DNA from: an uncultured Blastocatellia bacterium
Lineage (GTDB): Bacteria > Acidobacteriota > Blastocatellia > Pyrinomonadales > Pyrinomonadaceae
Direction: 5' to 3'
NCBI GenBank assembly: GCA_946480785.1
Contig: CAMLLD010000002.1
Location: 121,821-185,820, forward strand
DNA: 64,000 nt
Part shown: positions 35,049-45,000 of the stretch, one piece after another
Layout: every line of letters starts with the position of its first letter
Numbering within the stretch: position 1 is the first letter of the stretch
Notes under the pieces: generated by a model
Told to the model about the DNA's origin: nothing
Seen by the model: only the letters and a program-made list of their open reading frames with translations
Databases searched by the model: none
Translations under genes and position numbers: made by a program

Positions 35049-36125
35049 ATGGACTCTTCCCACACCTTTTGTTTCGATCAGATCATCGGCCAGTCTCCGG
35101 TGATGCAGCAGACGATCAGGCTGGCCCGGCGCGTGGCCCGCAGTGAAGTTTCGTGTGTGCTGCTGCAAGGTGAGTCGGGCGCCGGCAAAGACTGTCTCGC
35201 TAAAGCGATTCACTACGCGTCCGCGCGCGCGGATGCTCCGTTCGTTGCAATAAACTGTGCAGCGCTGCCTTCGAACCTGATCGAGTCGGAGTTGTTCGGT
35301 TACGAGAAAGGCGCGTTCACTGACGCGAAAGCGCGCAAGGAAGGATTGCTCGAACAGGCCGACGGCGGCACGATCCTGCTCGACGAGATCAGCGAGCTCG
35401 ACATCAACCTGCAAGCGAAACTGCTCCGCGTGCTTGAAGAAGGAATGTTTCGCCGCGTCGGCGGCTTGCGCGACGTGAGCTTTACCGCGCGCGTGATCGC
35501 CGCGTCGAATCGCAATCTCAAAAAAGAGACTGAGGGTGGCCGTTTCCGACTCGATCTTTACTTTCGTCTCGCTGTGGTGCAGATCGATATCGCACCGTTG
35601 CGCGAACGTGGTGATGACGTGTTGCTGCTCGCCGAACACTGGTTGACGAGTTTCGGGCAGCGTCTCGGACGCGAAGACATCAGCGGCTTGTCGCCTGAAG
35701 TAGCGCGCGCGTTCAAGCTTTATGACTGGCCGGGTAATGTGCGTGAGCTGCGCAATGTGATCGAACGCGCGATAGTGCTCGAGGATGGCGCCGTGATCTC
35801 GTCGAAGTGTTTACCGGGAGAGATCCTGATGACGCCGGAATTCAAGACCACGCGCTCTGAACATTGGAGCAGCGACCCGCATGCGAGCAGCGACCTGCAT
35901 GCGAGCACCGACGCGTCCGAGTACATCTTTTATTTGCCGGCCGACGGGATCTCGCTTGAGGCGTTGGAGACTTCGCTGATGAAGCAGGCGCTGGCGCACT
36001 CGAATGGCAACCAAACACGCGCCGCCAGGCTGCTCGGGCTGAGTCGAGATCAGTTTCGTTATCGCTGGAAGAAAATCAAAGAGAACGCACGCCCGCGCCT
36101 TGTCGCCGTCGCCGCTCCACGCTGA
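35049..36125 (+). CDS. Sigma-54-dependent transcriptional activator without receiver domain
   Basis: The 358-residue protein begins directly with the AAA+ domain: Walker A GESGAGKD near residue 41, the sigma-54 contact loop as GAFTDA (usual form GAFTGA), Walker [11 protein letters not shown] near 111, the arginine region [11 protein letters not shown], and [11 protein letters not shown] near 233. A linker with two 18-nt repeats (HASSDLHAS) leads to a Fis-type helix-turn-helix ([21 protein letters not shown]). It activates sigma-54 promoters, with control probably by a partner or by its own expression. It follows the FixJ-type regulator with an 88-bp gap containing a palindrome. Confidence 0.9.
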   Translation: MDSSHTFCFDQIIGQSPVMQQTIRLARRVARSEVSCVLLQGESGAGKDCLAKAIHYASARADAPFVAINCAALPSNLIESELFGYEKGAFTDAKARKEGLLEQADGGTILLDEISELDINLQAKLLRVLEEGMFRRVGGLRDVSFTARVIAASNRNLKKETEGGRFRLDLYFRLAVVQIDIAPLRERGDDVLLLAEHWLTSFGQRLGREDISGLSPEVARAFKLYDWPGNVRELRNVIERAIVLEDGAVISSKCLPGEILMTPEFKTTRSEHWSSDPHASSDLHASTDASEYIFYLPADGISLEALETSLMKQALAHSNGNQTRAARLLGLSRDQFRYRWKKIKENARPRLVAVAAPR

Positions 36126-36156
36126 ACCTCCCGTTCAGCGTGATTACAAAATCACG
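36119..36156. terminator. Overlapping hairpins between convergent genes
   Basis: ACGCTGAAC (36119-36127) and GTTCAGCGT (36133-36141) form a perfect 9-bp stem with a 5-nt loop. A second stem, CGTGATT (36139-36145) with AATCACG (36150-36156), overlaps it. They lie between the sigma-54 activator stop and the methyltransferase stop, so a bidirectional terminator is likely. Confidence 0.55.
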
Positions 36157-37375
36157 CCTGCGAAGTATCAAACACGACCTGGTCGTACCACCAGAGCTTG
36201 TCGAAAAACTGCGCCGCACGTCCTGCTGAACCTTCGACGTTCTCCACGATCTCTTCCACACTGCGACGCCCATCGATCGCCTCGAACATCCGTTTCTCAC
36301 GCTCGTCGATGAACACATACAGGTCGTCGAACACGTGCGTTTGGTTCAACAGCGCCCCCGCCACACCTGGCGGCAAACGCTCCTGCACGCAGATGGTCCA
36401 CGAGCGGCGAATCGGCACGTAACGCAAGTAACTCTCATCATCAAACCGAACCCGCGCCTCCTCGACATTCGCATCACTGCGATAAGCAATGAAATCGTGG
36501 TTGCTCATCAAACCGCGCCACAATTCCATCTCCGCAAACTGATCGCGCTCCGGCAACGCAGCGAGCTTTTGCACGTGCGGCGTGCTCGCGATCGCGCCGC
36601 AGAGCGGCGAATACGCAGCCTGCCAGTACCAGCGCCCGAGTGTTAAGTCGTTGCGTTCGAGCAAGTCGTACAACTGCGGCACCGAGTACGTTCGGTCGCG
36701 TGGATTCAACAGCGCATCGAGCAGCGCGTCGGCGTTCGCGGCGTCTCTCGCGCCGCGTAACATCGAGAGCATCGGATGATGTTGCGGCATCGCTTTCAAC
36801 ACAGCCGTGAGCTCGCTGACTTCCTGCGGCGACGTGCCGACCCCGAGCCGGCGGCAGTATTCCTGGATCATCGAAACGCCCACACGGCCGTAAGGCGCAT
36901 ACAACATCAGGTACATCGCGCCGTCTTTCGCCAACACCGATCTCAGCGCGCGCAAACCCACTTCCGGATCCGCCAGGTGATGCAGCACACCCGTACAAAG
37001 AATGAAATCAAACTCCTGGTCCAACTCGCCCGCGTTCTCGATCGACAGTGGCCGCGTTTCGAGATTCGCGAGGTCGTACTTCTGCTTCAGCGCGTCCGTG
37101 TGTTTGAGACTCGTCGTACTCACGTCGATCGCCGTGACGCGCGCACCCGGATGACACAACGCAAACTTCGCCGACTGCCACGTGCCGCAACCAGCCACGA
37201 GCACTTTGAAATCCGCGCGATACTCCTTGTGCGGCCAGAACAAATGAAACTCGGCGCGATGAACGTTCGGGTCCTGCCACATCTCGCGCGCGCGGTCGAG
37301 GTTGTCCACCGGCGGCGGATACGGATGGTTAGTGTAAAACTCGCGGATCGGATCGGCGGATGCTTTTGCTTTCAT
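36152..37375 (-). CDS. Class I SAM-dependent methyltransferase
   Basis: From the ATG at 37375 the protein has 407 residues. The N-terminal part holds a methyltransferase fold: VLVAGCGTWQSA (motif I) near residue 58, AIDVST (motif II acid), FDFILCTGVLHHLADP near 125 and a LMLYAPYGR strand. The last 170 residues are less familiar; the MFEAIDGRRSVEEIVE stretch near the end recalls small PqqD-like or winged segments. The substrate is unknown. Its ATG overlaps the stop of the lipoprotein gene upstream (ATGA), so the two are translationally coupled. It converges on the sigma-54 activator gene. Confidence 0.85.
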   Translation of the reverse strand: MKAKASADPIREFYTNHPYPPPVDNLDRAREMWQDPNVHRAEFHLFWPHKEYRADFKVLVAGCGTWQSAKFALCHPGARVTAIDVSTTSLKHTDALKQKYDLANLETRPLSIENAGELDQEFDFILCTGVLHHLADPEVGLRALRSVLAKDGAMYLMLYAPYGRVGVSMIQEYCRRLGVGTSPQEVSELTAVLKAMPQHHPMLSMLRGARDAANADALLDALLNPRDRTYSVPQLYDLLERNDLTLGRWYWQAAYSPLCGAIASTPHVQKLAALPERDQFAEMELWRGLMSNHDFIAYRSDANVEEARVRFDDESYLRYVPIRRSWTICVQERLPPGVAGALLNQTHVFDDLYVFIDEREKRMFEAIDGRRSVEEIVENVEGSAGRAAQFFDKLWWYDQVVFDTSQA

Positions 37376-38037
37376 GATTTTTTTCGCGAACGAACTACAG
37401 CGACGAGACCGAAGATGACGACGCCACAAACAAACAACATTACCCAGTGCACTCGCCACGGCAACCGCGCCATGCGATAACTCAGGTGCACGCTATTCAG
37501 CCGCAGCGATTCGGCGACGATAAAACCGAGGTTGCCAAGCATAACACCGGCGAGCGCGACACAGGCTGACAGCACAACAGCCATGATCCAGTAGCCGCGT
37601 TCGTCATCATAAAACCTGCTACTGATCCAGCCGCAGACGCGGTAAGCTCCAAGCCCGTAAACGAAACCGAAGCATAGCATCACGCCGAGATCGAAAACGA
37701 GGTCGCGTTTCAAACTGTATTGCCGAACCGTGGCCACGGCAACACCGTGCTGGCCCGCGATGCCGTTGAAGAGTGATGTCATGCATTCGTCTCGCCTGCT
37801 CTCGTACTCCGGCAGCAGGTGATAGTGCTGATCGGCCCATCGAATCGCCACGTCTTCGGCGGTGATTGAGTCGTTACGAAGATGACGCCGATCCGCGGCC
37901 ACCGAGAGATCCAACGAATGGTGATCGTCTTCAACCCACCGGCATTCGGTCGTGATCGGATAATCTCCGGGGCGAGTACACGCGGAGAAAGCGAGGCCGA
38001 GGAGTATAAGGCCCAATATAAGGATTGTAAGTCTCAC
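37372..38037 (-). CDS. Lipoprotein/membrane protein, unknown function
   Basis: I do not recognise this 221-residue protein. It has a lipobox-like LLGLAFSAC at its start, a hydrophilic acidic region of about 90 residues, then three hydrophobic segments (about 118-138, 150-172 and 195-214) and a basic tail RSRKKS. It is therefore an inner-membrane protein with an outer-facing N-terminal part. It is coupled to the methyltransferase gene by a 4-base overlap, which suggests related roles, possibly in cell-envelope modification. Confidence 0.75.
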   Translation of the reverse strand: MRLTILILGLILLGLAFSACTRPGDYPITTECRWVEDDHHSLDLSVAADRRHLRNDSITAEDVAIRWADQHYHLLPEYESRRDECMTSLFNGIAGQHGVAVATVRQYSLKRDLVFDLGVMLCFGFVYGLGAYRVCGWISSRFYDDERGYWIMAVVLSACVALAGVMLGNLGFIVAESLRLNSVHLSYRMARLPWRVHWVMLFVCGVVIFGLVAVVRSRKKS

Positions 38038-38062
38038 GGCTGGTTAGACACTGCGTCAGTTC

Positions 38063-38152
38063 GGGTTGAGCGCCTCCGTGGAGTGCGGTGCCTTAGCACC
38101 GCTTTGGCCAAAGCGCCGACAAGTCGGCGCACTCCAGGGAGGCGCTCAACCC
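38063..38152. repeat. Palindromic repeat element B2
   Basis: The 15-nt ends GGGTTGAGCGCCTCC (38063-38077) and GGAGGCGCTCAACCC (38138-38152) are perfect reverse complements, and the next inward GGAGTGCG/CGCACTCC also pair. Inside are three palindromes in a row: GGTGCCTTAGCACC (38087-38100), CGCTTTGGCCAAAGCG (38100-38115) and GCCGACAAGTCGGC (38115-38128), giving a cloverleaf-like shape. It shares its core with element B1. Confidence 0.8.
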
Positions 38153-38343
38153 AGTACTGGCTTTAGACACCCTTCGCACAATTTTAGACCATCCGCACCG
38201 GCCCGCCGTCTAAAATCTTGATCGGTGGAGAGTCGGTGGTGGTATAGTGAATCCACCTGGTGACTAGCCCGGTGGCCCCTCGATCAGTGCAGTACCTCAC
38301 CTGAAGACCAAAAGTCATTCGGAATCGCGACGGAGCCCGTCCT
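38153..38343 (+). promoter_or_regulatory. Upstream region of DUF1800 operon
   Basis: A possible promoter has TTGATC at 38218-38223 and TATAGT at 38243-38248, with a rather long 19-bp spacer. The leader that follows contains CCACC and GGTGG that could pair around 38252-38274. GGAG lies ten bases before the ATG at 38344. No known riboswitch pattern was recognised. Confidence 0.3.
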
Positions 38344-40605
38344 ATGAAAACCAGCTTCTCCTGCTGCGCGGCAAAAGGCTTTTTCTACCCGCTAGTCGTC
38401 GTGCTCGCTGCCTTCTTTAGCAGCGGTTTCATCTCCGCACACGCAGCCACCAACAAAAAGCCGGTTCTTATCAGCCAGGCCGCGAATACCCGCGCCGTCG
38501 CCTTCGAGTCGGTGACGATGAGAGCTGAGCCGTTCGCGCCCACGACGGACGTTCCCTTCAGCCCCGACGTCCGCACGCGCATTTGTATTTTCGCCATGAA
38601 CCTCGAGCTGCTGGCGGGCGAAGGCGCCAATGCGTTTACGGCCGACGCTCAGGACGGCAGCGGCACACTTTATCCGCTGCGCGTCGAGTACGTGGGCCAG
38701 GTGCCGAACTTTCCCGGCATCACCATGATCGTCGTGAGACTCGCCGACGATCTCGGCGACGTGGGCGACGTTCTGTTGCGTCTCAACCTGCACGGCATGG
38801 CGAGCAATCGTGTGCGCGTCGCGATCGGACATGCCGGCGGTGGTCCAGCAGACGACGCCGGTTCCGTGCCGACGCCGGCGCCCGACACACCACCGCCCGC
38901 CGATCCGCCGCTGACACCGGATTCATTCAATGGACCAGCCACGGACGCCGACACCGTTCGTTTTCTCGAACAAGCGAGTTGGGGCCCGACGCCCGCCGAA
39001 GTCGCGCGCGTGAAAGCGATGGGCTTCCTCGCTTATCTCAACGAACAGTTCAATCTTCCCGTCAGCAATCCCGCCAAAGGTTCAAACTATCCTGACCTCG
39101 CGTTTCCGCTCGACGATTCGACGCAGCAGTGTCCGACCACGAATCCCGCGGATCCGAATTACAACCCGACCGTCTGTTTGCGTGACAACTTCACGATGTA
39201 TCCGCTACAGCGCACCTTCTTCAGCAACGCGCTCTACGGTAACGATCAGTTGCGCCAGCGCGTCGCGTTTGCGCTGCACCAGATTCTCGTCGTCTCCGGC
39301 AGCAGCGAAGTCAATCGTCCGAGCTGGATGACGGTGTATTTGCAGACGCTCGATCGCAACGCGTTTGGTAATTACAAGACGCTGCTCAACGAGATGACAC
39401 TCACTCCCGCGATGGGCGAGTTTCTCGACATGCGGCTCAGCACGCGCACGAGTCCGAATGAGAACTTCGCCCGCGAAGTGCTGCAACTTTTCTCTATCGG
39501 CACGGTCAAATTAAATCCCGACGGCACGCCGCAACTCGATGCGCAAGGCAATCCGATCCCGACCTACACGCAAGCCGACATAGTCGAGTTTACGCGCGTG
39601 TTCACGGGCTGGAACTTCGCGACCGCGCTCGGCGCCGGCATTACAAATTATCGCGATCCGATGCTGCCGCGCGGCGGCCAGAATCATGACGCGGGCGCGA
39701 AGACGCTTTTGAACGGCTTCACGATTGCCGCGTGCTCGAGTCCGACCAGCGCCGCCAACGTCGCCTGTGCGCAGTCAGACATGGCGGCTGTTATGCAGCA
39801 TCTCGCTGATCATCCGAACGTTGGTCCATTCCTCAGCAAGCAACTCATTCAGCATCTCGTGACGAGCAATCCGAGCCCCGCTTATGTCGAACGCGTAGCC
39901 CGCGTCTTCAACAACGACTGTAGCGGGCTCTATCCGCAAGGTTGCACGAACGTGCGCGGCAATCTGAAACTCGTCGTGCAAGCGATCCTGCTGGATCCGG
40001 AAGCGCGCGGTGACGTGAAGACCGATCCAAACTACGGCAAGCTGCGCGAGCCGGCCCAATACATCAACGGCTTCCTGCGCGCGTTCAACCCGAAGTCCTT
40101 TGACAAACTTTCCACCAGCGACGGCGTTCTGGGCAACCGCTCGACAACCGATTTCACCGGCAGTCTGGACCAGCCAATCTTTCAGCCGCCGACGGTGTTC
40201 AGTTATTACCAACCCGGTTACGAAGTTCCCGGCACGAAGCTGCTCGGTCCGGCGTTCGGCATTCTGTCTACTACGACCACGTTGCGTCGCGCCAACAACA
40301 TCAACACGCTCGTCTACACCGGCGTGAGCAGCAATTCGTCGCCTACTGCGGCGAGTCCCGACCGGCCGCGCGGCACGTCGATCGACATCAGTAATCTCGA
40401 AAGCCTGGCCGGAAACCCGATCGACGTCGTCAACGCGCTCGACGCGCTGCTGCTGCACGGCACGATGAACGCGCAGATGCGCACCTCGATCGTCACCGCG
40501 ATGAACACCATCAACGACGCAAACGTCACCACGCGTAATCAAAAACGCGCGCGCGCCGCGGTCTATCTCGTGGCCACTTCTTCGCAGTACGACATTCAGA
40601 GATAA
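38344..40605 (+). CDS. Secreted DUF1800 family protein
   Basis: The 753-residue protein has a leader (about 1-36), an N-terminal beta-rich domain (about 45-165, SVTMRAEPFAPT to RVRVAIG), a Pro-rich linker (PTPAPDTPPPADPPLTP), and the DUF1800 domain from about 200 to the end with FLEQASWGPTPAEVARV, LRQRVAFALHQILVVS, FAREVLQLFSIG, FTRVFTGW and HDAGAKTLLNG. DUF1800 proteins are usually paired with DUF1501 proteins, as here; their role is not established. The N-terminal domain is homologous to the C-terminus of the dehydrogenase encoded two genes downstream. Confidence 0.9.
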   Translation: MKTSFSCCAAKGFFYPLVVVLAAFFSSGFISAHAATNKKPVLISQAANTRAVAFESVTMRAEPFAPTTDVPFSPDVRTRICIFAMNLELLAGEGANAFTADAQDGSGTLYPLRVEYVGQVPNFPGITMIVVRLADDLGDVGDVLLRLNLHGMASNRVRVAIGHAGGGPADDAGSVPTPAPDTPPPADPPLTPDSFNGPATDADTVRFLEQASWGPTPAEVARVKAMGFLAYLNEQFNLPVSNPAKGSNYPDLAFPLDDSTQQCPTTNPADPNYNPTVCLRDNFTMYPLQRTFFSNALYGNDQLRQRVAFALHQILVVSGSSEVNRPSWMTVYLQTLDRNAFGNYKTLLNEMTLTPAMGEFLDMRLSTRTSPNENFAREVLQLFSIGTVKLNPDGTPQLDAQGNPIPTYTQADIVEFTRVFTGWNFATALGAGITNYRDPMLPRGGQNHDAGAKTLLNGFTIAACSSPTSAANVACAQSDMAAVMQHLADHPNVGPFLSKQLIQHLVTSNPSPAYVERVARVFNNDCSGLYPQGCTNVRGNLKLVVQAILLDPEARGDVKTDPNYGKLREPAQYINGFLRAFNPKSFDKLSTSDGVLGNRSTTDFTGSLDQPIFQPPTVFSYYQPGYEVPGTKLLGPAFGILSTTTTLRRANNINTLVYTGVSSNSSPTAASPDRPRGTSIDISNLESLAGNPIDVVNALDALLLHGTMNAQMRTSIVTAMNTINDANVTTRNQKRARAAVYLVATSSQYDIQR

Positions 40606-40609
40606 CATC

Positions 40610-42031
40610 ATGGCAATCACTCGCAGAGATTTTCTCCGTAACACCGCCTGCGCGCTCGGCAGCATGGCGCTCGCCTCGAGTATCGACACGTTCGGCGTCG
40701 TGCACGCGCTCACGCCGCAGGCAGCCGCTGACTATCGCGCGCTGGTTTGCGTTTTTCTGAACGGCGGCAACGACGGCAACAACATGTTCGTTTCGCTCGA
40801 TCAGTACGATGGCCCGGCAGGCAGTCTTGTCGAGGGTTATTCGAATGTGCGCAACGCCGCGGGTCTCGCGATCGCGAAAGCGAGCTTGTTGCCGATTTCA
40901 CCCGCCAGCGGCGGCTCTTACGGTTTTCATCCGAACATGCCGGAGATGCAAAACCTCTTCAATCAGGGGAAGCTTGCGGTGCTCTGTAATAATGGTCCGT
41001 TGGTTGAGCCGCTGACGCGCACCACCTATCAAAACGGCACGGGCAAGAAGCCGTTGCAACTCTTCTCGCATTCCGATCAGGTGGGGCTGTATCAGACGGC
41101 GATCTCCGACACGGTGAGTCAAACAGGCTGGGGCGGGCGGCTCGCGGACAAGACTCAGGGACTCAACGGCGCCGCCGCGTTTCCGAGTAACGTCTCGATC
41201 GCGGGCATCAATCTGTTGCTGAGCGGCGCGAACACGCGCCAACTCGCGGTCGCTGATTCCAACACCTCGCTCGCGAACGTGCTGCAACTAACTATGACGG
41301 GCACGACGGCCGAACAGGCATCGCGTTTGGTTTCATTCAACGAGCTGCGCCCACTCGATAATGATTTCAAACTGATCAAAGCCGCGAGCGACACGCGCTC
41401 GAGCGCGATCGCCACCGACAATGCGCTCAGCAGCGTGAGCCCAACGCTCGCGACCGTTTTCCCCAACACCACGCTGGGCCGTCAGTTGAAACAAGTGGCG
41501 CTCCTGATCAAAGCCTGCACGGATCCAACTGCGGGCATCAACATGAAGCGTCAGGTTTTCTTTACGCAACTCGGCGGCTTCGACACACACTCCGCGGAGA
41601 TCGGCGGACAAGGCGGTTTGCTCACGCAAGTCAGTCAGGCCATCAACGCGTTCTTCGCGGCGACTGTCGAGCTCGGCATCCAGGACAAAGTGACGACGTT
41701 CACGATGTCAGACTTCGGCCGCACTTTGCAGCCCGCGGGTTCGGGCGTCGCCACCGTCGGCACCGATCACGCATGGGGTAATCATCAACTGATCGTCGGC
41801 GGCTCTGTGCTCGGCGGCACGCTTTACGGCACTTACCCGACGTTGCGTCTCGGTGGACCAGACGACACCGACGGCGGCTCAAATCCCCGCGGCCGTTGGA
41901 TACCGACCACTTCAGTCGATCAATACGCGGCCACACTCGCCACCTGGTACGGCTTGTCGAGCGCGGATCTCTCGGCGGTGTTTCCTTTGATCGGCCACTT
42001 CTCAACTGCGAACCTGGGTTTCATGGCTTAA
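40610..42031 (+). CDS. DUF1501 family protein with twin-arginine-like leader
   Basis: The 473-residue protein begins TRRDFLRNTACALGSMALASS, a twin-arginine leader. The DUF1501 pattern follows: VCVFLNGGNDGNNMFVSLDQ near 46, GFHPNMPEMQNLF, NNGPLVEP, FSHSDQ, GWGGRLADKT, FDTHSAEIGGQGGLL and TDHAWGNHQLIVGG. The family is related to alkaline-phosphatase-like or sulfatase-like folds and is exported. It starts five bases after the DUF1800 stop, so the pair is co-translated. Confidence 0.92.
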   Translation: MAITRRDFLRNTACALGSMALASSIDTFGVVHALTPQAAADYRALVCVFLNGGNDGNNMFVSLDQYDGPAGSLVEGYSNVRNAAGLAIAKASLLPISPASGGSYGFHPNMPEMQNLFNQGKLAVLCNNGPLVEPLTRTTYQNGTGKKPLQLFSHSDQVGLYQTAISDTVSQTGWGGRLADKTQGLNGAAAFPSNVSIAGINLLLSGANTRQLAVADSNTSLANVLQLTMTGTTAEQASRLVSFNELRPLDNDFKLIKAASDTRSSAIATDNALSSVSPTLATVFPNTTLGRQLKQVALLIKACTDPTAGINMKRQVFFTQLGGFDTHSAEIGGQGGLLTQVSQAINAFFAATVELGIQDKVTTFTMSDFGRTLQPAGSGVATVGTDHAWGNHQLIVGGSVLGGTLYGTYPTLRLGGPDDTDGGSNPRGRWIPTTSVDQYAATLATWYGLSSADLSAVFPLIGHFSTANLGFMA

Positions 42032-42040
42032 GCGCGCAAG

Positions 42041-45000
42041 ATGCTCGAACGGCTCCGCCTCATCGTCTTACCCTGCCTGCTTGTCGGGTTCGTTGGTTTC
42101 CTGCTGTCTCACAACTCGGGAACGCGTCCGGTGCTGGCGTTCTCCGCTGGACCACCGGCCGGTTACACGGGCGCGCCGCAAGAGGAACCGGAAGCTTGCG
42201 CTGAGTGTCACGTGCCGCCCGATGCGGGCACCGGCCGCATCTCGATCGACGCGCCACAAACCTACGTTCCCGGCCAAACCTATCCGATTACCGTCACTCA
42301 TACGAATGCCGATCCCACGCGCTTGCGTTGGGGCTTTGAGTTGACCGTGCTCGACAACGCTTCGGATGAAAAAGCGGGGGAGTTGCAGAACCTTGACGGC
42401 CTCGCTCAGGTTTTGAATAACACTGGGCCAAACTCCGCGCGCCAATACATCGAGCACACCGCTGTTGGAACGTTTGTGGGCCAACAGCACGGTGCGAGCT
42501 GGACGTTCAACTGGACCGCGCCGTCGATTGATGTTGGTCCAGTCACTTTCTACGCGGCCGGCAATCAAGCGAACAACGACGGGAATACGTCTGGTGATTA
42601 CATCTACAAAACGTTCGTCGTGTCTGCTCCGGCTTCGACCACGCCGGATTTCGCTTTGGCTGTTAGTCCGTCTTCGCGCAGCGTAGTGCCGGGCGGTGCG
42701 GCAGTTTACACGGTGACGATCACTCCGCTCGCCGGCTTCACCGGACCGGTTAATCTCAGCACGGCCGGGCTTCCTACAGGCGCTACGGCGGTTTTCAATC
42801 CCGCGTCACTCAACATCACTGACGCGAATTTCAAAACCGCAACGCTTACAGTCACCACCAGTTCGAACACGCCGATCGGCAATCACGCATTCGACATCAA
42901 CGCGCAGTCAGATCCCACATCCCACTCATTCTCCGTAAACTTAAACGTCGTAGACCCGTTGAGCGCTGATCTGTCCTTGACCAACACCGCGTCACCAAAT
43001 CCCGGGCAAGCCGGCGTGCCGCTTTCGTATCGCCTCGTCGTTACGAACAACGGACCCGCGACCGCGACGAACGTGCAACTCTCAGACACACTGCCCGGCG
43101 GCGTTGCGTTTGGATCCGCCGCAACAACTCAAGGCAGTTGCAGCGGCAGTGGTCCAGTGAATTGCAATCTCGGCAGTCTGGCCGCGGGTGGCAGCGCGAT
43201 CGTCACGATCACTGTTACGCCTTCATCAGCCGGCCAGATCGTGAACTCTGCGACTGTCAGTGGAAACGAACCGGATCCTGACGCGACTAACAACAGCGCG
43301 GGGGTCACCACCCTCGTGCAACCGGCAGCGCCGTCGCCCGTCATGCTCGACGACAATCTGACCGTTAGCACTGTCATCACCGGCCTCGATCAACCGACCA
43401 GTCTCGCGTTCATTGGCCCAAACGATTTTCTCGTGTTGGAAAAAGCGACCGGCAAGGTGAAACGCATCGTCAACGGCGCGCTCCACAGCACGCCACTCGA
43501 TCTGCCCGTCAACAATGCTTCCGAGCGCGGACTGCTCGGCATCGCGCTGCATCCGCAGTTTCAGCAGAATGGCTTCGTCTATCTTTACTGGACCGAAAGC
43601 AGCACCGGCGCGGACACGGCTAATATCGATGAAGTACCGCTGCTCGGCAATCGCGTCGATCGTTACGTCTGGAATGGTTCGACACTTACGTTTGACCGCA
43701 ACCTGATCAAGCTCCGCGCCTTTCAACAGGACGCGGGTCAGCCGTCGCGCGGCAATCACAACGGCGGCGTCTTGCGCATCGGTCCCGACGGTAAGGTTTA
43801 TCTCGTCATCGGCGACAACGGGCGTCGCGGCTTGTTGCAGAACCTTGCCAGCGGTGGTCCGGTGCCCGACGACCAGTTTGGTGGACCGGAACCCGATAAC
43901 GCACACCTTACCGGCGTGATCCTGCGGCTCAACGATGACGGTTCGACACCCGTCGACAATCCATTCTTCAACGCGCCCACCACGTTGACAGGCGAAGCCG
44001 CCGCCAACCTCAAAAAGATCTTCGCTTATGGCATCCGCAACAGTTTCGGCGTGGACTTCGATCCGCTGAGCGGCACCTTGTGGACGCAGGAAAACGGCGA
44101 CGACGCGTTTGACGAAATCAATCGCGTCACGCCCGGCTTCAACGGCGGCTGGATTCAAACGATGGGGCCGGTCAATCGTGTCGCTGAGTTTCGCGCGATC
44201 GAGATGAGCTACGGCGCGGGTAATCTGCAGCAACTGCGCTGGCCTCCAAGTAACACCGCGACCACCGCGCAGCAGGCGCTCGCCCGCATGTTCCTTTTGC
44301 CCGGCGCGCAATACAGCGATCCGGAGTTCAGTTGGAAGTATGCGCTCGCGCCTTCGCCGCTCGGCTTCGTCAAAGGCCGCGGCCTTGGACCACAGTTTGA
44401 GGGGGATTTATTCGTCGGCGCCTCGCGCACCACTCTGCTCAACGGTTTCCTGTTTCGGTTCAAGCTGACTGCCGACCGCCAACACTTTTCTTTTACCGAT
44501 CCGCGGCTCGCGGATCGCGTCGCCGACAACGTCGATAAATTTGACCAGACCGAGAGTGAAAGCCTCGTGATCGGCAGAGACTTCGGCATCACCACCGACA
44601 TTCAAACCGGACCGAACGGAAACCTGTTTGTCGTTTCGCTCTCGAACGGCGCTGTCTACGAGATCAAATCGAAGCCGAGCCTGTTGTTTACCGCGACTCT
44701 GAACGGCGCGCAGGAAACACCGCCGAATAACTCGACGGCCACCGGCTCGGCCGCGCTGCTGCTCAGCCCGGATGAAAAGAGCGCGCGGCTCTCGTTGAGC
44801 TTCAGTGGACTCTCGAGTGGAGAGACTGTGGCGCATGTTCATGGTCCAGCGCCGCCCGGCGTCAGTGCGCCGCCGCTCGTGGACTTACCGGCAGGACAGG
44901 TCAGCGATTTTCCGATCACGCTCACCGCGGCGCAGGTGCAGGATCTGAAGAATGGTCTCGTTTACATCAATGTTCACAGTCTTAATTTTCCGAGCGGTGA

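Noticed and set aside
34322..36125. The sigma-54 activator as an NtrC-type response regulator
   Set aside because: The protein begins at the AAA+ domain; no receiver domain lies in frame upstream of 35049.
38249..38343. Possible riboswitch in the leader of the DUF1800 operon
   Set aside because: Some pairing is possible, but no conserved motif of a known riboswitch class could be recognised.
43226..44311. A 361-codon frame antisense to the PQQ-type dehydrogenase
   Set aside because: It is a shadow frame in the GC-rich propeller part with no family motif, while the sense strand has a clear fold.
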